Source of the DNA: BOKV01 sp041397525
Lineage (GTDB): Bacteria; Pseudomonadota; Alphaproteobacteria; Rhizobiales; Rhizobiaceae
Direction: 5' to 3'
DNA length: 64,000 bases
Assembly (NCBI GenBank): GCA_041397525.1
Contig: JAWKWL010000006.1
Location: forward strand, 291,914 to 355,913
How positions within the stretch are numbered: position 1 is the stretch's first letter; each line of letters starts with the position of its first letter. This document shows, in pieces, positions 8,158 to 17,057 of this stretch. Below the pieces are notes generated by a model that saw only the letters and a list, made by a program, of their open reading frames with translations, did no database searches and was not told the origin of the DNA. A program made the translations under genes and the position numbers.

Positions 8158-8170
8158 TTCACGTGAAACA
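8155..8170. other. parS site (one mismatch) overlapping the mnmE stop codon
   Basis: TGATTCACGTGAAACA matches parS at 15 of 16 positions. Its first three bases are the TGA stop codon of mnmE. It lies 56 bp from a perfect site, so ParB could nucleate on both. Confidence 0.75.
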
Positions 8171-8210
8171 TTCCAGTCGTGGTTTCGATGAGAAAGACGA
8201 GCACGGAGGC

Positions 8211-8226
8211 TGTTTCACGTGAAACA
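8211..8226. other. parS site (perfect)
   Basis: TGTTTCACGTGAAACA is an exact 16-bp palindromic parS in the mnmE-mnmG intergenic region. It lies about 4.6 kb from the origin candidate and 2.7 kb from parA. Confidence 0.93.
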
Positions 8227-8326
8227 ATTTGGCTCAGGGAGAAAAACAACCCGGCCAGATTTTGACCTGTTTTACGATTCAGCCTATGGGTCGTGACTGG
8301 CGGTGTAAGCCAACAAGGATACCAGG

Positions 8327-10198
8327 ATGAGCAGACAGTTTGATGTCGTAGTGATTGGCGGCGGACATGCCGGCTGCGAGGCGGCGGCTGTATCTGCACG
8401 CATGGGCGCGCGGACAGCGCTTGTCACGCATCGCAGGGATACCATCGGTGTTATGTCCTGCAATCCGGCCATAGGCGGGTTGGGGAAGGGCCAGCTGGTG
8501 CGCGAGGTTGACGCGCTGGATGGTCTCATGGGTCGGGTAGCTGATGCTGGTGGCATCCAGTTCCGAATGCTGAACCGCCGCAAGGGGCCTGCCGTACGCG
8601 GCCCGCGCACGCAAGCCGACCGAAAGCTCTACAGACTTGCCATGCAGCAGGCCATAGCTGAAACGTCAAATCTTGAAGTGATCGAGGCCGGCGTTGAGGA
8701 TATCGTCCTCGCCAATGGCGGGATCAGCGGCGTGGTGTTGGCTGATGGTACGGTCATTCATTGTCGTTGCGCTGTATTGACGACTGGTACATTCCTGCGC
8801 GGGCTTATCCATATCGGTGATCGGAAAATCCCGGCAGGTCGCGTGGGCGAGGCACCTGCACAGGGCCTGTCGGTGACGCTGGAACGCATTGGCTTGCGTT
8901 TGGGGCGGCTGAAGACCGGCACTCCTGCCCGCCTAGACCGCCTCAGCATTGACTGGACTTCCCTCGCCATGCAGTCAGCTGATCCTGATCCCGTCCCGTT
9001 TTCCACGCTCACCGATCGAATTACCAATCCCCAGATCGAATGTGGTATCACGAGAACTACACCCAAAACGCACAGGATCATTGAGGAAAACATCGGCCGG
9101 TCCGCCATGTATTCCGGCCAGATTGCCGGAACCGGTCCGCGTTATTGTCCTTCCATCGAGGACAAGATAGTACGCTTTGGTGAGCGTGACGGTCACCAGA
9201 TATTCCTGGAGCCGGAAGGCCTGGATGATCACACGGTATATCCCAACGGGATATCCACGTCCCTCCCGGAAGATGTGCAGGAAGCGTTCATCCATTCCAT
9301 ACCAGGTCTTGAACATGCTCGCATTATCCAGCCGGGCTATGCGATTGAATATGATCATGTTGACCCGGTTGAACTGACTGCGTCACTGGAATTGAGACTG
9401 GTGGACGGGTTTTTTCTGGCTGGCCAGATCAATGGAACAACAGGGTATGAGGAAGCAGCCGCGCAGGGCCTGGTTGCCGGGATGAATGCTGCGCTCAAGG
9501 CTGGTGGATCGGAAGCGGTGACGTTCAGCCGGACCAACAGTTATATCGGAGTCATGATCGATGATCTTGTTACGCGCGGAGTTTCCGAACCCTATCGCAT
9601 GTTCACTTCCAGGGCCGAGTATCGCCTGTCGCTGCGTTCGGATAATGCGGACCAAAGATTGACGCCAATGGGAATTGCGGCTGGCTGCGTCGGGTCAGCG
9701 CGCATGGCTGCCTTCGCAGCGAAGATGGACGCATTGGACAAGCAGCGTGAGGGATTGAAGTCTGTTTCGGTGAGCCCGAATGAAGCATCTGCACATGGTT
9801 TGCGGATCAATCAGGACGGGGTCCGGCGATCAGCATGGGATCTGCTGGCTTACCCGGATATCGACGTGGCCGATCTTTGCAAAATCTGGCCGGAGTTCTC
9901 CAGTATCGAGCCGGGTATAGCAGAACAGCTGGAGATTGAAGCAGGGTATTCGGTGTATCTCGATCGCCAGGATAGTGACATTGCCGCGATCCGGCGCGAC
10001 GAGGAAATGACAATTCCGTCTGGCCTTGATTACCGGGCAATGTCCGGTCTCTCCAATGAACTCATTTCAAAACTTGAGAGGGTGAGGCCTGAAAGCATAG
10101 GCCAGGCGCAGCGCATCGAGGGCATGACACCAGCGGCCATTACCCTGATCCTAGGTTATGCAAGACGGCATGGGTCCAGTGCCAGCAAGGCGTCGTAA
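8327..10198 (+). CDS. mnmG: tRNA uridine-5-carboxymethylaminomethyl modification enzyme MnmG (GidA)
   Basis: The 623-residue FAD enzyme partners MnmE in wobble-uridine modification. The dinucleotide-binding GGGHAGCEAA is at residues 11-20. The MSCNPAIGGLGKGQLVRE and TGTFLRGLIHIG blocks are diagnostic, as are the SRAEYRL region and the helical C-terminal domain. The start at ATG 8327 fits the canonical FDVVVIGGGHAG beginning. It follows mnmE and precedes rsmG by 3 bp, so mnmG-rsmG are surely one transcript. Two parS sites lie just upstream. Confidence 0.97.
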   Translation: MSRQFDVVVIGGGHAGCEAAAVSARMGARTALVTHRRDTIGVMSCNPAIGGLGKGQLVREVDALDGLMGRVADAGGIQFRMLNRRKGPAVRGPRTQADRKLYRLAMQQAIAETSNLEVIEAGVEDIVLANGGISGVVLADGTVIHCRCAVLTTGTFLRGLIHIGDRKIPAGRVGEAPAQGLSVTLERIGLRLGRLKTGTPARLDRLSIDWTSLAMQSADPDPVPFSTLTDRITNPQIECGITRTTPKTHRIIEENIGRSAMYSGQIAGTGPRYCPSIEDKIVRFGERDGHQIFLEPEGLDDHTVYPNGISTSLPEDVQEAFIHSIPGLEHARIIQPGYAIEYDHVDPVELTASLELRLVDGFFLAGQINGTTGYEEAAAQGLVAGMNAALKAGGSEAVTFSRTNSYIGVMIDDLVTRGVSEPYRMFTSRAEYRLSLRSDNADQRLTPMGIAAGCVGSARMAAFAAKMDALDKQREGLKSVSVSPNEASAHGLRINQDGVRRSAWDLLAYPDIDVADLCKIWPEFSSIEPGIAEQLEIEAGYSVYLDRQDSDIAAIRRDEEMTIPSGLDYRAMSGLSNELISKLERVRPESIGQAQRIEGMTPAAITLILGYARRHGSSASKAS

Positions 10199-10201
10199 TC
10201 C

Positions 10202-10876
10202 ATGGTTTCTGCAAATGAGATCACTGACCTGGCTGCGATATACCCTGTTTCACGTGAAACAATTTCACGTCTCGAGGTTTACGAGGCGCTGCTCAGGCAA
10301 TGGCAATCCAAAACAAACCTGGTTGCGCCTGGTACGCTTGAGGCATTTTGGTCAAGACATGTCGCTGACAGCCTGCAGTGCCTGAAAATAGTACCCGGCG
10401 CGCGGAACTGGATTGATCTCGGCAGCGGAGGCGGATTCCCCGCACTTCCAATTGCGATTGCACGATCTTGTGACTCTCCCGAAACGTTTGGCCGACATGT
10501 ATTGATCGAATCCAATCACAAGAAGTGTGCTTTTCTGCGGGAGGTGGCAAGGAAAACCGGTACGCCTTGCATCGTGATGAACGAGCGTATCGAGTCGGCC
10601 ACGAAACAATTACAGGGCGAGCGTTTCGATGTCGTGACTGCGAGGGCGCTCGCTCCATTGCCAAAATTGCTCGATCTGGCGGCCCCATTGTTGCGCAGTG
10701 GTGTTGTCGCACTATTCCACAAGGGACGCGATTTCAGGGCAGAACTGGAAGATTGCCGTGGTTTGTGGAGCTTCGATCTGGTAATACATAAAAGCCGGAT
10801 CGAGAGTGGTTCGGTGCTCCTGGAAATCAGAAATCCGGTTTCTGAACGCGCCCGTGATGCCGGTGCCGTTTCATGA
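10202..10876 (+). CDS. rsmG: 16S rRNA (guanine-527-N7)-methyltransferase RsmG (GidB)
   Basis: The 224-residue methyltransferase has the SAM-binding WIDLGSGGGFPALPIAIA block from about residue 70 and a second motif VTARALAPLPKLL typical of RsmG. It methylates G527 of 16S rRNA. A perfect parS lies inside the gene at 10246-10261, where it encodes VSRET (residues 16-20), the conserved N-terminal motif of the family. The gene is 3 bp after mnmG and 30 bp before parA, so the operon may extend into the partition genes. Confidence 0.95.
   Translation: MVSANEITDLAAIYPVSRETISRLEVYEALLRQWQSKTNLVAPGTLEAFWSRHVADSLQCLKIVPGARNWIDLGSGGGFPALPIAIARSCDSPETFGRHVLIESNHKKCAFLREVARKTGTPCIVMNERIESATKQLQGERFDVVTARALAPLPKLLDLAAPLLRSGVVALFHKGRDFRAELEDCRGLWSFDLVIHKSRIESGSVLLEIRNPVSERARDAGAVS
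10246..10261. other. parS site (perfect) inside rsmG
   Basis: TGTTTCACGTGAAACA is an exact parS and at the same time codes for the VSRET residues of RsmG. A half-site-like TTTCACGT follows within a few bases (10264-10271). The site is about 660 bp upstream of parA. Confidence 0.93.
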
Positions 10877-10906
10877 ACCGATGAAGCAAGTTGAGTATCC
10901 TGAACC

Positions 10907-11710
10907 ATGGGAAGCAAGACGAAGTCTCGCGTCATAACAATCGCAAACCAGAAGGGCGGTGTCGGGAAAACCACCACCGCCATCAATCTGGCCACTGCAC
11001 TCGCCGCCGTTGGCAAGACAGCACTGATCATTGATCTAGATCCACAGGGAAACGCCTCGACAGGCCTTGGCATCGACAAGAACAGCCGGCCGGTTTCGAC
11101 CTATGACCTGTTGACCGGCCAGGCAAAACTTGCAGACGCCGTGACGCCCACTGCCGTACCCCGGTTGTTTGTGGCTCCGTCGACGCTCGATCTTCTTGGT
11201 GTGGAAATGGAAATTGCCGGCCTCAGTGACCGGGCATTTCGCATCCGCAAGGCAATAGAGGAATATGATGCCGCGGGCAGCCACTTCGACTATATCCTCA
11301 TCGATTGCCCGCCCTCGCTCAACCTCCTGACAGTCAATGCGATGGCAGCCGCGAATTCGCTGCTGGTGCCGTTGCAGTGCGAATTCTTTGCACTTGAAGG
11401 TCTCAGCCAGCTCCTGCAGACTTTCAACGAGGTCCGTTCCACGATCAATCCGGAGCTGGAACTGCATGGCATCGTGCTCACCATGTTTGACAGCCGCAAC
11501 AATCTGGCGTCACAAGTGGTGGAGGATGTCCGTTCCTTCATGGGCGACAAGGTCTACCAGACCATCATTCCGAGAAATGTTCGCATATCCGAAGCGCCGT
11601 CCTATGGCAAGCCGGCGATATTGTATGACCTGAAATGTCCGGGCAGTCAGGCCTATCTGAAACTGGCATCCGAGGTTATCAAGCGCGAGCGCAAGCTTGT
11701 GGCTGCCTGA
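10907..11710 (+). CDS. parA: Chromosome partitioning ATPase ParA (Soj)
   Basis: The 267-residue protein is a chromosomal ParA with the deviant Walker A KGGVGKTT at residues 16-23, including the signature lysine. A Walker B-like DYILIDCPPSL follows. It lacks the N-terminal helix-turn-helix found in plasmid ParA, which argues for chromosomal origin. It drives movement of ParB-parS complexes during segregation. It starts 30 bp after rsmG and is followed by parB after an 81-bp gap. The neighbouring parS sites complete the ParABS system. Confidence 0.96.
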   Translation: MGSKTKSRVITIANQKGGVGKTTTAINLATALAAVGKTALIIDLDPQGNASTGLGIDKNSRPVSTYDLLTGQAKLADAVTPTAVPRLFVAPSTLDLLGVEMEIAGLSDRAFRIRKAIEEYDAAGSHFDYILIDCPPSLNLLTVNAMAAANSLLVPLQCEFFALEGLSQLLQTFNEVRSTINPELELHGIVLTMFDSRNNLASQVVEDVRSFMGDKVYQTIIPRNVRISEAPSYGKPAILYDLKCPGSQAYLKLASEVIKRERKLVAA

Positions 11711-11791
11711 CGCTGCTGAACCCTTGAGCGGTAACCAGATCGGGCGATTCGCCTGCGTAACGAAATTGAATGAATGCGGAGAGCCGTTTTG

Positions 11792-12694
11792 ATGGCTGAA
11801 GACAATTCGAAGAAAAGACTTGGCAGGGGCCTTGCAGCGCTGATTGGCGAACTCGATCAACCAGCAGCCGTTGCACGTGACGCGGTGGAAACGCGCAGCG
11901 ACCGGCGTATTCCGATTGAGCACATCCGCGCCAATCCCGCCAATCCGCGGCGGCATTTCAATGAGGACGAGCTTGCTGATCTCACCCGCTCAATTGGTGA
12001 ACATGGCATAGTCCAGCCAATTCTTGTGCGCCCGGTAAAGGGTGGTGATCTTGGTGGCGCGAAATTCGAGATCATCGCCGGGGAGCGGCGCTGGCGGGCA
12101 GCGCAAAGGGCGGGATTGCATGAAGTTCCAGTCATCCTGCGTGATGTCGAGGACAAACAGGCGCTGGAACTGGCAATCATCGAAAACGTCCAACGCGCCG
12201 ACCTCAATGCGATTGAAGAGGCGCAGGGTTACCAGCAGCTCATCGACGAATATGATTACAGCCAGAATGATCTGGCCCTGGTGATCGGCAAGAGCCGCAG
12301 CCATGTCGCCAATACGCTGCGATTGATGAAACTGCCATCCGGTGTCAGGGCGATGGTTGCTGACGGTCAGTTGTCGGCAGGGCATGCGAGAACCCTGGTG
12401 ACTGCTTCCCAGCCGGAAGTGCTTGCCGAGAAAATCGTGCGCGATGGTCTTTCGGTCCGTCAGGCAGAAGTCCTGGCGCAGCAGGATGGCGAGCAGACCG
12501 GTTCAAAACCGGGAAGAGCCGCAGGCGCTGCGCGCAGTGCCGACATTGAAGCGCTTGAGAAACGGCTCGGTGACGTGCTTGGCTTGAAGATCAGCATTGC
12601 TGACAATGGCAAGGGCGGTGGCGATCTCAAGATTCGCTACCGTACGCTGGAGCAGCTTGATTCGGTTTGCAGGAAGCTTGAAAGCGGTATCTGA
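11792..12694 (+). CDS. parB: Chromosome partitioning protein ParB (Spo0J)
   Basis: From ATG 11792 the protein has 300 residues and starts MAEDNSKKRLGRGLAALIG, the usual rhizobial ParB beginning, with GGAG at 11778-11781 as ribosome site. An ATG at 11774 would add six residues but has no good site. The CTP-binding GERRWRAAQRAG motif starts near residue 98, the ENVQR region follows, and then the helix-turn-helix around QNDLALVIGKSRSHVANTLRL. ParB loads at parS, slides as a CTP-dependent clamp and recruits SMC. Its stop is 14 bp from the convergent holA stop. Confidence 0.96.
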   Translation: MAEDNSKKRLGRGLAALIGELDQPAAVARDAVETRSDRRIPIEHIRANPANPRRHFNEDELADLTRSIGEHGIVQPILVRPVKGGDLGGAKFEIIAGERRWRAAQRAGLHEVPVILRDVEDKQALELAIIENVQRADLNAIEEAQGYQQLIDEYDYSQNDLALVIGKSRSHVANTLRLMKLPSGVRAMVADGQLSAGHARTLVTASQPEVLAEKIVRDGLSVRQAEVLAQQDGEQTGSKPGRAAGAARSADIEALEKRLGDVLGLKISIADNGKGGGDLKIRYRTLEQLDSVCRKLESGI

Positions 12695-12708
12695 CAACTT
12701 TCGTCAGC

Positions 12709-13755
12709 TCAACCGGATCGACTTCTTTGTCGCGATGCCTCAAGTGCAATGGCCAGCAATGCGGTTCCCGCAAGCGAAAGCGCCAATTCACTGTTTGCAC
12801 GGCACTGGAATTGTGCGGCATCCAGTCGTGAGATTGCGCGCTGGATCCGTTCGGCATTCCATTTCGACAAGGCGGCTGAAAACGCATCCCTGCGGGAGAA
12901 ATGCAGAGGCGGTCGCAGTGAAGCCAATGCGGCCTGTGCGGGCTTGCCCTGTGCATCGATCTGGTGCCGGACAAATTGCAATGTCTGAAAATAGCGAAGG
13001 CAGGAGATTACCATCATGTCCGGTGCCAGGCCTGCGTCGGGAAGACGGCGCAGCAGTTCCTCGAGCCGGGCCAGATTGCCGGTTGCCGCGGCATCAATCA
13101 GATCGTCGCCCTGAAAAGCGGCCACATCTCCAACCACATCCATGACATCGCCGCGGGTAACCCTCCGCTGTCCATGGCAGTAAAGCGCCAGCTTCGATAT
13201 CTCGTTGCGTGAGGCCATCCGGTCCGCGCCAAGTTGGCTGCGCAAAACATGCCGCGCGTCGGTATCAATCTCCAGGCCATAGTTTGCGAGCTCTGACTGG
13301 ATCAGCCGGTCAAGTGCCGCATCATTGTCGGCGTAGCACGGTATTGCCATCCCCGCAGACGATTTCTCGACTTGCCTGCGCAGGGCAGAATCCTTCTTCA
13401 GGTCTCCGGCTTCCACAATAATCCAGCAGTCACTGGGTGGATGATCAAGTACCGGCTGCACAGCATCTGCAAGGTTGCGCCTGGTCACACCGGAAATCCT
13501 GATCAGCCTGGAACCGCCAAACATGCCAATGGTGTGAGCCTCGTCCGCAATGCTTGCCCTGTCTGCGGCGGCATTGTCGGCATCCATGCGAATGAGACTG
13601 AACGGATCGCTCAAGTCGACGCCAAATCCCTTTGCCAGAATGTCCGCCCGTTCGCTAACCATGCCACCATCAGGGCCATAGACAAGGAACACCCGGAATT
13701 TGGTGTCCGGCCTGGACACGAACTGATCAACCTGGCCGCCCTTGACCTCGGCCAT
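12709..13755 (-). CDS. holA: DNA polymerase III delta subunit
   Basis: The 348-residue protein matches HolA of alphaproteobacteria, the clamp-loader subunit that opens the beta clamp. It begins with MAEVKGGQVDQFV, and the FLVYGPDGGMVSERADILA segment corresponds to the degenerate ATPase-like start of domain I. No functional Walker lysine is seen, as expected for delta. The EISKLALYC segment, close to the family's E-x-x-KL motif, and a C-terminal helical domain follow. It runs leftward, overlaps nothing and directly follows lptE (4-bp gap), a standard alphaproteobacterial order leuS-lptE-holA. Confidence 0.92.
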   Translation of the reverse strand: MAEVKGGQVDQFVSRPDTKFRVFLVYGPDGGMVSERADILAKGFGVDLSDPFSLIRMDADNAAADRASIADEAHTIGMFGGSRLIRISGVTRRNLADAVQPVLDHPPSDCWIIVEAGDLKKDSALRRQVEKSSAGMAIPCYADNDAALDRLIQSELANYGLEIDTDARHVLRSQLGADRMASRNEISKLALYCHGQRRVTRGDVMDVVGDVAAFQGDDLIDAAATGNLARLEELLRRLPDAGLAPDMMVISCLRYFQTLQFVRHQIDAQGKPAQAALASLRPPLHFSRRDAFSAALSKWNAERIQRAISRLDAAQFQCRANSELALSLAGTALLAIALEASRQRSRSG

Positions 13756-13759
13756 ATGG

Positions 13760-14266
13760 TTACTGGCTCAATCTGGCGGCCACTGCCAGCCTGATCTGCT
13801 CTGCCACATCGGTCGCCGCGCGGTTTTCGGCGTCGCGAATGGCGCGCAGATTGGCGAAGCTTTGTCCGGTCCGGTCATAGGCTGCATTGCCAACCCGACT
13901 TCCACCATCTATGCGCGTATTTGTTCCAAGTTCAATCAGATCATAGGAGACAGTGATGCTGACCGTACCGGCGGTGGTCGTGCGCGCTACCTGTGACGCA
14001 GCAATCTGGCGATTGGAATCGGCGGCACGGATGCGCAATTCATAGCGCGGTTCTGCTGCACCCCTGCCACCCTGAAACAGGAAAAGCAGGTGATTGCGAA
14101 CCTGCTGCCCGACGCGTGTGTCGACCTGAGATACAGAAACAGAGGACAGCACTGCCGCGACACCCGCCGTGTTGTCGGGGGAATTGCCATATAGCGGCTG
14201 GAAGACACAGGCCTGCAGGGAGAGCGATGCTGCGATGGCGGCAACTGCAATAATCCGGTTACGCAT
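13760..14266 (-). CDS. lptE: LPS-assembly lipoprotein LptE
   Basis: The 168-residue protein has a lipoprotein signal peptide with lipobox LQAC (Cys20), then FQPLYG, the conserved LptE opening after the lipidated cysteine. LptE plugs the LptD barrel in the outer membrane and helps place lipopolysaccharide on the cell surface. The RVGQQVRNHLLFLFQ segment and the following beta-rich region are typical of the alphaproteobacterial form. It lies 41 bp after leuS and 4 bp before holA, suggesting one transcript. Sequence conservation in this family is low, so recognition rests partly on context. Confidence 0.87.
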   Translation of the reverse strand: MRNRIIAVAAIAASLSLQACVFQPLYGNSPDNTAGVAAVLSSVSVSQVDTRVGQQVRNHLLFLFQGGRGAAEPRYELRIRAADSNRQIAASQVARTTTAGTVSITVSYDLIELGTNTRIDGGSRVGNAAYDRTGQSFANLRAIRDAENRAATDVAEQIRLAVAARLSQ

Positions 14267-14307
14267 GACTTCTCCAACCTCGACAGAACCCCACCCGAAG
14301 GCAGGCT

Positions 14308-16893
14308 TTACAAAACCACGTTCACAATTCTTCCTGGCACAACTATGACGCGTTTGGGTGTGCCACCGGCAAGGACATTCCTTACCACATCAAGTTCCAG
14401 AGTGGCAGCTATGATCGCGTCCTGGCTGGCATTTGCCGCGACAGTGATGTCGGCTCTCTTCTTGCCGTTCACCTGAACAGGAAGCGAGATCTCGTTCTCT
14501 ACGATCAGTGCGGTATCCAGATCCGGCCAGGCAGTCTCCGCCACACTTCCATCCATGCCAAGCACTTTCCAGCATTCTTCGGCAAGATGTGGCATCATTG
14601 GCGCGAACATCTGGATGAGCATGGAAACGGCAGTGGCAAGACCGGGCTGCGCCGATCCGGCCCTGACCTTGCGCGCTGCTTCCTCGAGCGTGTTGACGAG
14701 CGCATAAAGTTGGGCAACAGCGGTATTGAAACGAAGGTCAGCGATCATCGCGTCAACCTTGTCCAGAGCCCGATGGGCAGCGCGCAGGATTTCAACGCCA
14801 TTGCCACCGGCAAGTTCAGCGTTGTCGGCCGTATCGTTCACCAGTCGCCATACCCGCTGGACGAAACGGTGCGCGCCCTCAACACCCGCCTCGGTCCAGA
14901 TCACGTCGCGATCCGGCGGAGAATCCGAAAGCATGAACCAGCGCGCGGTATCAGCACCGTAACTTGCAATGATATCGTCGGGGTCAACGACATTGCGCTT
15001 CGACTTCGACATTTTCTCGATTGAGCCGATGGCAACTTCGCTGCCGTCTGACAGCAGATATGCCTTGCGGGTATTGCCTTCGCCCTCGAAGCGGATTTCT
15101 GCCGGAGTTACCCAGCCATTGGCACCCTTGTAGGTTTCATGGACAACCATGCCCTGGGTAAAAAGTCCCTTGAAGGGTTCATCCAGCGACAGATGTCCGG
15201 TTTCGCGCATCGCCCTGGTGAAGAAGCGCGAATAAAGTAGATGCAGGATCGCGTGCTCAATCCCGCCAATATACTGGTCGACCGGCAACCAGGCATTGAC
15301 CGTTTCAGGATCGGTCGGGTCTGCGGCATTTGGTGCGGTGAAACGGGCGAAATACCAGGACGAATCAACAAAGGTGTCCATGGTGTCGGTCTCGCGACGG
15401 GCATCAGCGCCACATTTGGGACAACTGACATGACGCCAGGTGGGGTGGCGATCCAGGGGATTGCCGGGGCGGTCGAATTCGACATCATCGGGCAGAACGA
15501 CCGGAAGATTTTCCTTCCTCTCGGCCACTACACCGCAAGCCTCGCAGTGAATGACGGGGATCGGGCAACCCCAATAACGCTGCCGCGATATTCCCCAGTC
15601 GCGCAGGCGGAACTGGACCTTTCGTTCGGCCTGGGGGGCATTGCCAAGTTGTTTTGACTCCAGGCGTTTTGCGACTTCCGCAAAGGCTTCCTGCGGTTTC
15701 ATGCCGTCGAGAAAACGCGAATTGATCATGACGCCATCGCCGTCATATGCGGTTTCCGTAATTGAAAAACTCGCCGCATCACCGTCGGCCGGCATGACGA
15801 CCGGAATAACCGGCAAACCGTATTTATTGGCAAAATCAAGGTCGCGCTGATCACCGGACGGGCAACCGAAAATCGCCCCGGTGCCGTAGTCCATCAGGAC
15901 GAAATTGGCGACATATACCGGCAGCGTCCAGTTCTCATCAAAGGGGTGGCGAACACGAATCCCGGTATCGAAGCCGCGCTTCTCGGCAGTTTCGAGCGCA
16001 GCGAGCGAAGTTCCGCTGCGCCTGCATTCATCGCAGAATGCCGCCAGTTGCGGGTTTGACCCAGCTGCGGCCAGCGCCATGGGGTGGTCGGCCGAGATTG
16101 CCATGAACGAGGCACCGAAAATGGTATCGGGGCGGGTCGTATAGACTTCAAGTGTGTGTCCCTTGGCTCCGTTGACCACTTCCCAGCGCAAAAGCAGGCC
16201 CTCGGACCGTCCGATCCAGTTCTTCTGCATGGTCCGGACCTTTTCCGGCCACTGGTCAAGACGGTCGAGCGAATCGAGCAAATCCTGGTTGTAATCCGTG
16301 ATACGGAAAAACCACTGTGTAAGTTCGCGCTGCTCGACCAGGGCGCCGGAGCGCCAACCCCTGCCGTCAATGACCTGCTCATTGGCCAGAACCGTGTGGT
16401 CGACCGGATCCCAGTTGACCTTGGATTTCTTGCGGTAGACCAGCCCTTTTTCCATGAAGTCGACAAACAGCATTTGCTGGCGGTGATAATAGTCGACATC
16501 ACAGGTGGCGAACTCGCGTGACCAGTCCAGCGAAAGTCCCATGGATTTCAGCTGTTTGCGCATCGTGGCGATGTTTTCATAGGTCCAGGCCTTGGGATGG
16601 ACCCTGTTGTCGCGCGCTGCGTTTTCCGCAGGCATGCCAAATGCATCCCACCCCATGGGATGCAGAACATTGTAGCCCTTTGCCCTGCGATAGCGTGCTA
16701 CCACGTCGCCCATGGTGTAATTGCGGACATGGCCCATATGGATGCGTCCTGAAGGATAGGGAAACATCTCGAGCACGTAGTAGTTCGGCCTGCCGTCGCC
16801 CGGACCAGCTGGGGTCTCGAACAGTTTTGCCCTGTTCCAGTATTCCTGCCAGCGTGGCTCTGTTTCTCGTGCGTTATAGCGTTCGCTTGTCAT
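14308..16893 (-). CDS. leuS: Leucyl-tRNA synthetase
   Basis: The 861-residue class I synthetase charges tRNA-Leu. The HIGH-type motif appears as HMGH within PYPSGRIHMGHVRNY near residue 50. The KMSKS motif is intact at about residue 625. The CP1 editing domain lies in between, with a TRPDTIFGASF stretch. The zinc-type CPKCGAD segment lies in the middle third. ATG 16893 gives the common MTSERYNARETEPRWQEYW start. It heads the leftward leuS-lptE-holA group, which is oriented towards the origin, opposite to its neighbours parA and parB. Confidence 0.97.
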   Translation of the reverse strand: MTSERYNARETEPRWQEYWNRAKLFETPAGPGDGRPNYYVLEMFPYPSGRIHMGHVRNYTMGDVVARYRRAKGYNVLHPMGWDAFGMPAENAARDNRVHPKAWTYENIATMRKQLKSMGLSLDWSREFATCDVDYYHRQQMLFVDFMEKGLVYRKKSKVNWDPVDHTVLANEQVIDGRGWRSGALVEQRELTQWFFRITDYNQDLLDSLDRLDQWPEKVRTMQKNWIGRSEGLLLRWEVVNGAKGHTLEVYTTRPDTIFGASFMAISADHPMALAAAGSNPQLAAFCDECRRSGTSLAALETAEKRGFDTGIRVRHPFDENWTLPVYVANFVLMDYGTGAIFGCPSGDQRDLDFANKYGLPVIPVVMPADGDAASFSITETAYDGDGVMINSRFLDGMKPQEAFAEVAKRLESKQLGNAPQAERKVQFRLRDWGISRQRYWGCPIPVIHCEACGVVAERKENLPVVLPDDVEFDRPGNPLDRHPTWRHVSCPKCGADARRETDTMDTFVDSSWYFARFTAPNAADPTDPETVNAWLPVDQYIGGIEHAILHLLYSRFFTRAMRETGHLSLDEPFKGLFTQGMVVHETYKGANGWVTPAEIRFEGEGNTRKAYLLSDGSEVAIGSIEKMSKSKRNVVDPDDIIASYGADTARWFMLSDSPPDRDVIWTEAGVEGAHRFVQRVWRLVNDTADNAELAGGNGVEILRAAHRALDKVDAMIADLRFNTAVAQLYALVNTLEEAARKVRAGSAQPGLATAVSMLIQMFAPMMPHLAEECWKVLGMDGSVAETAWPDLDTALIVENEISLPVQVNGKKRADITVAANASQDAIIAATLELDVVRNVLAGGTPKRVIVVPGRIVNVVL

Positions 16894-17057
16894 GATGACA
16901 TTCTTCGGGAAAATGGTTGCGTTTCACGGGTCCGGGAGGCAAACCAGAATTTGCCGCGAGGGTCAACAGCGCAAGACGCCGCCATTGCCATTGTGGGACG
17001 TCCGGCGGCAGAATTGGGCGCCAGAGCGCTTAGGGAAAATATCACGAAAGACATGTC

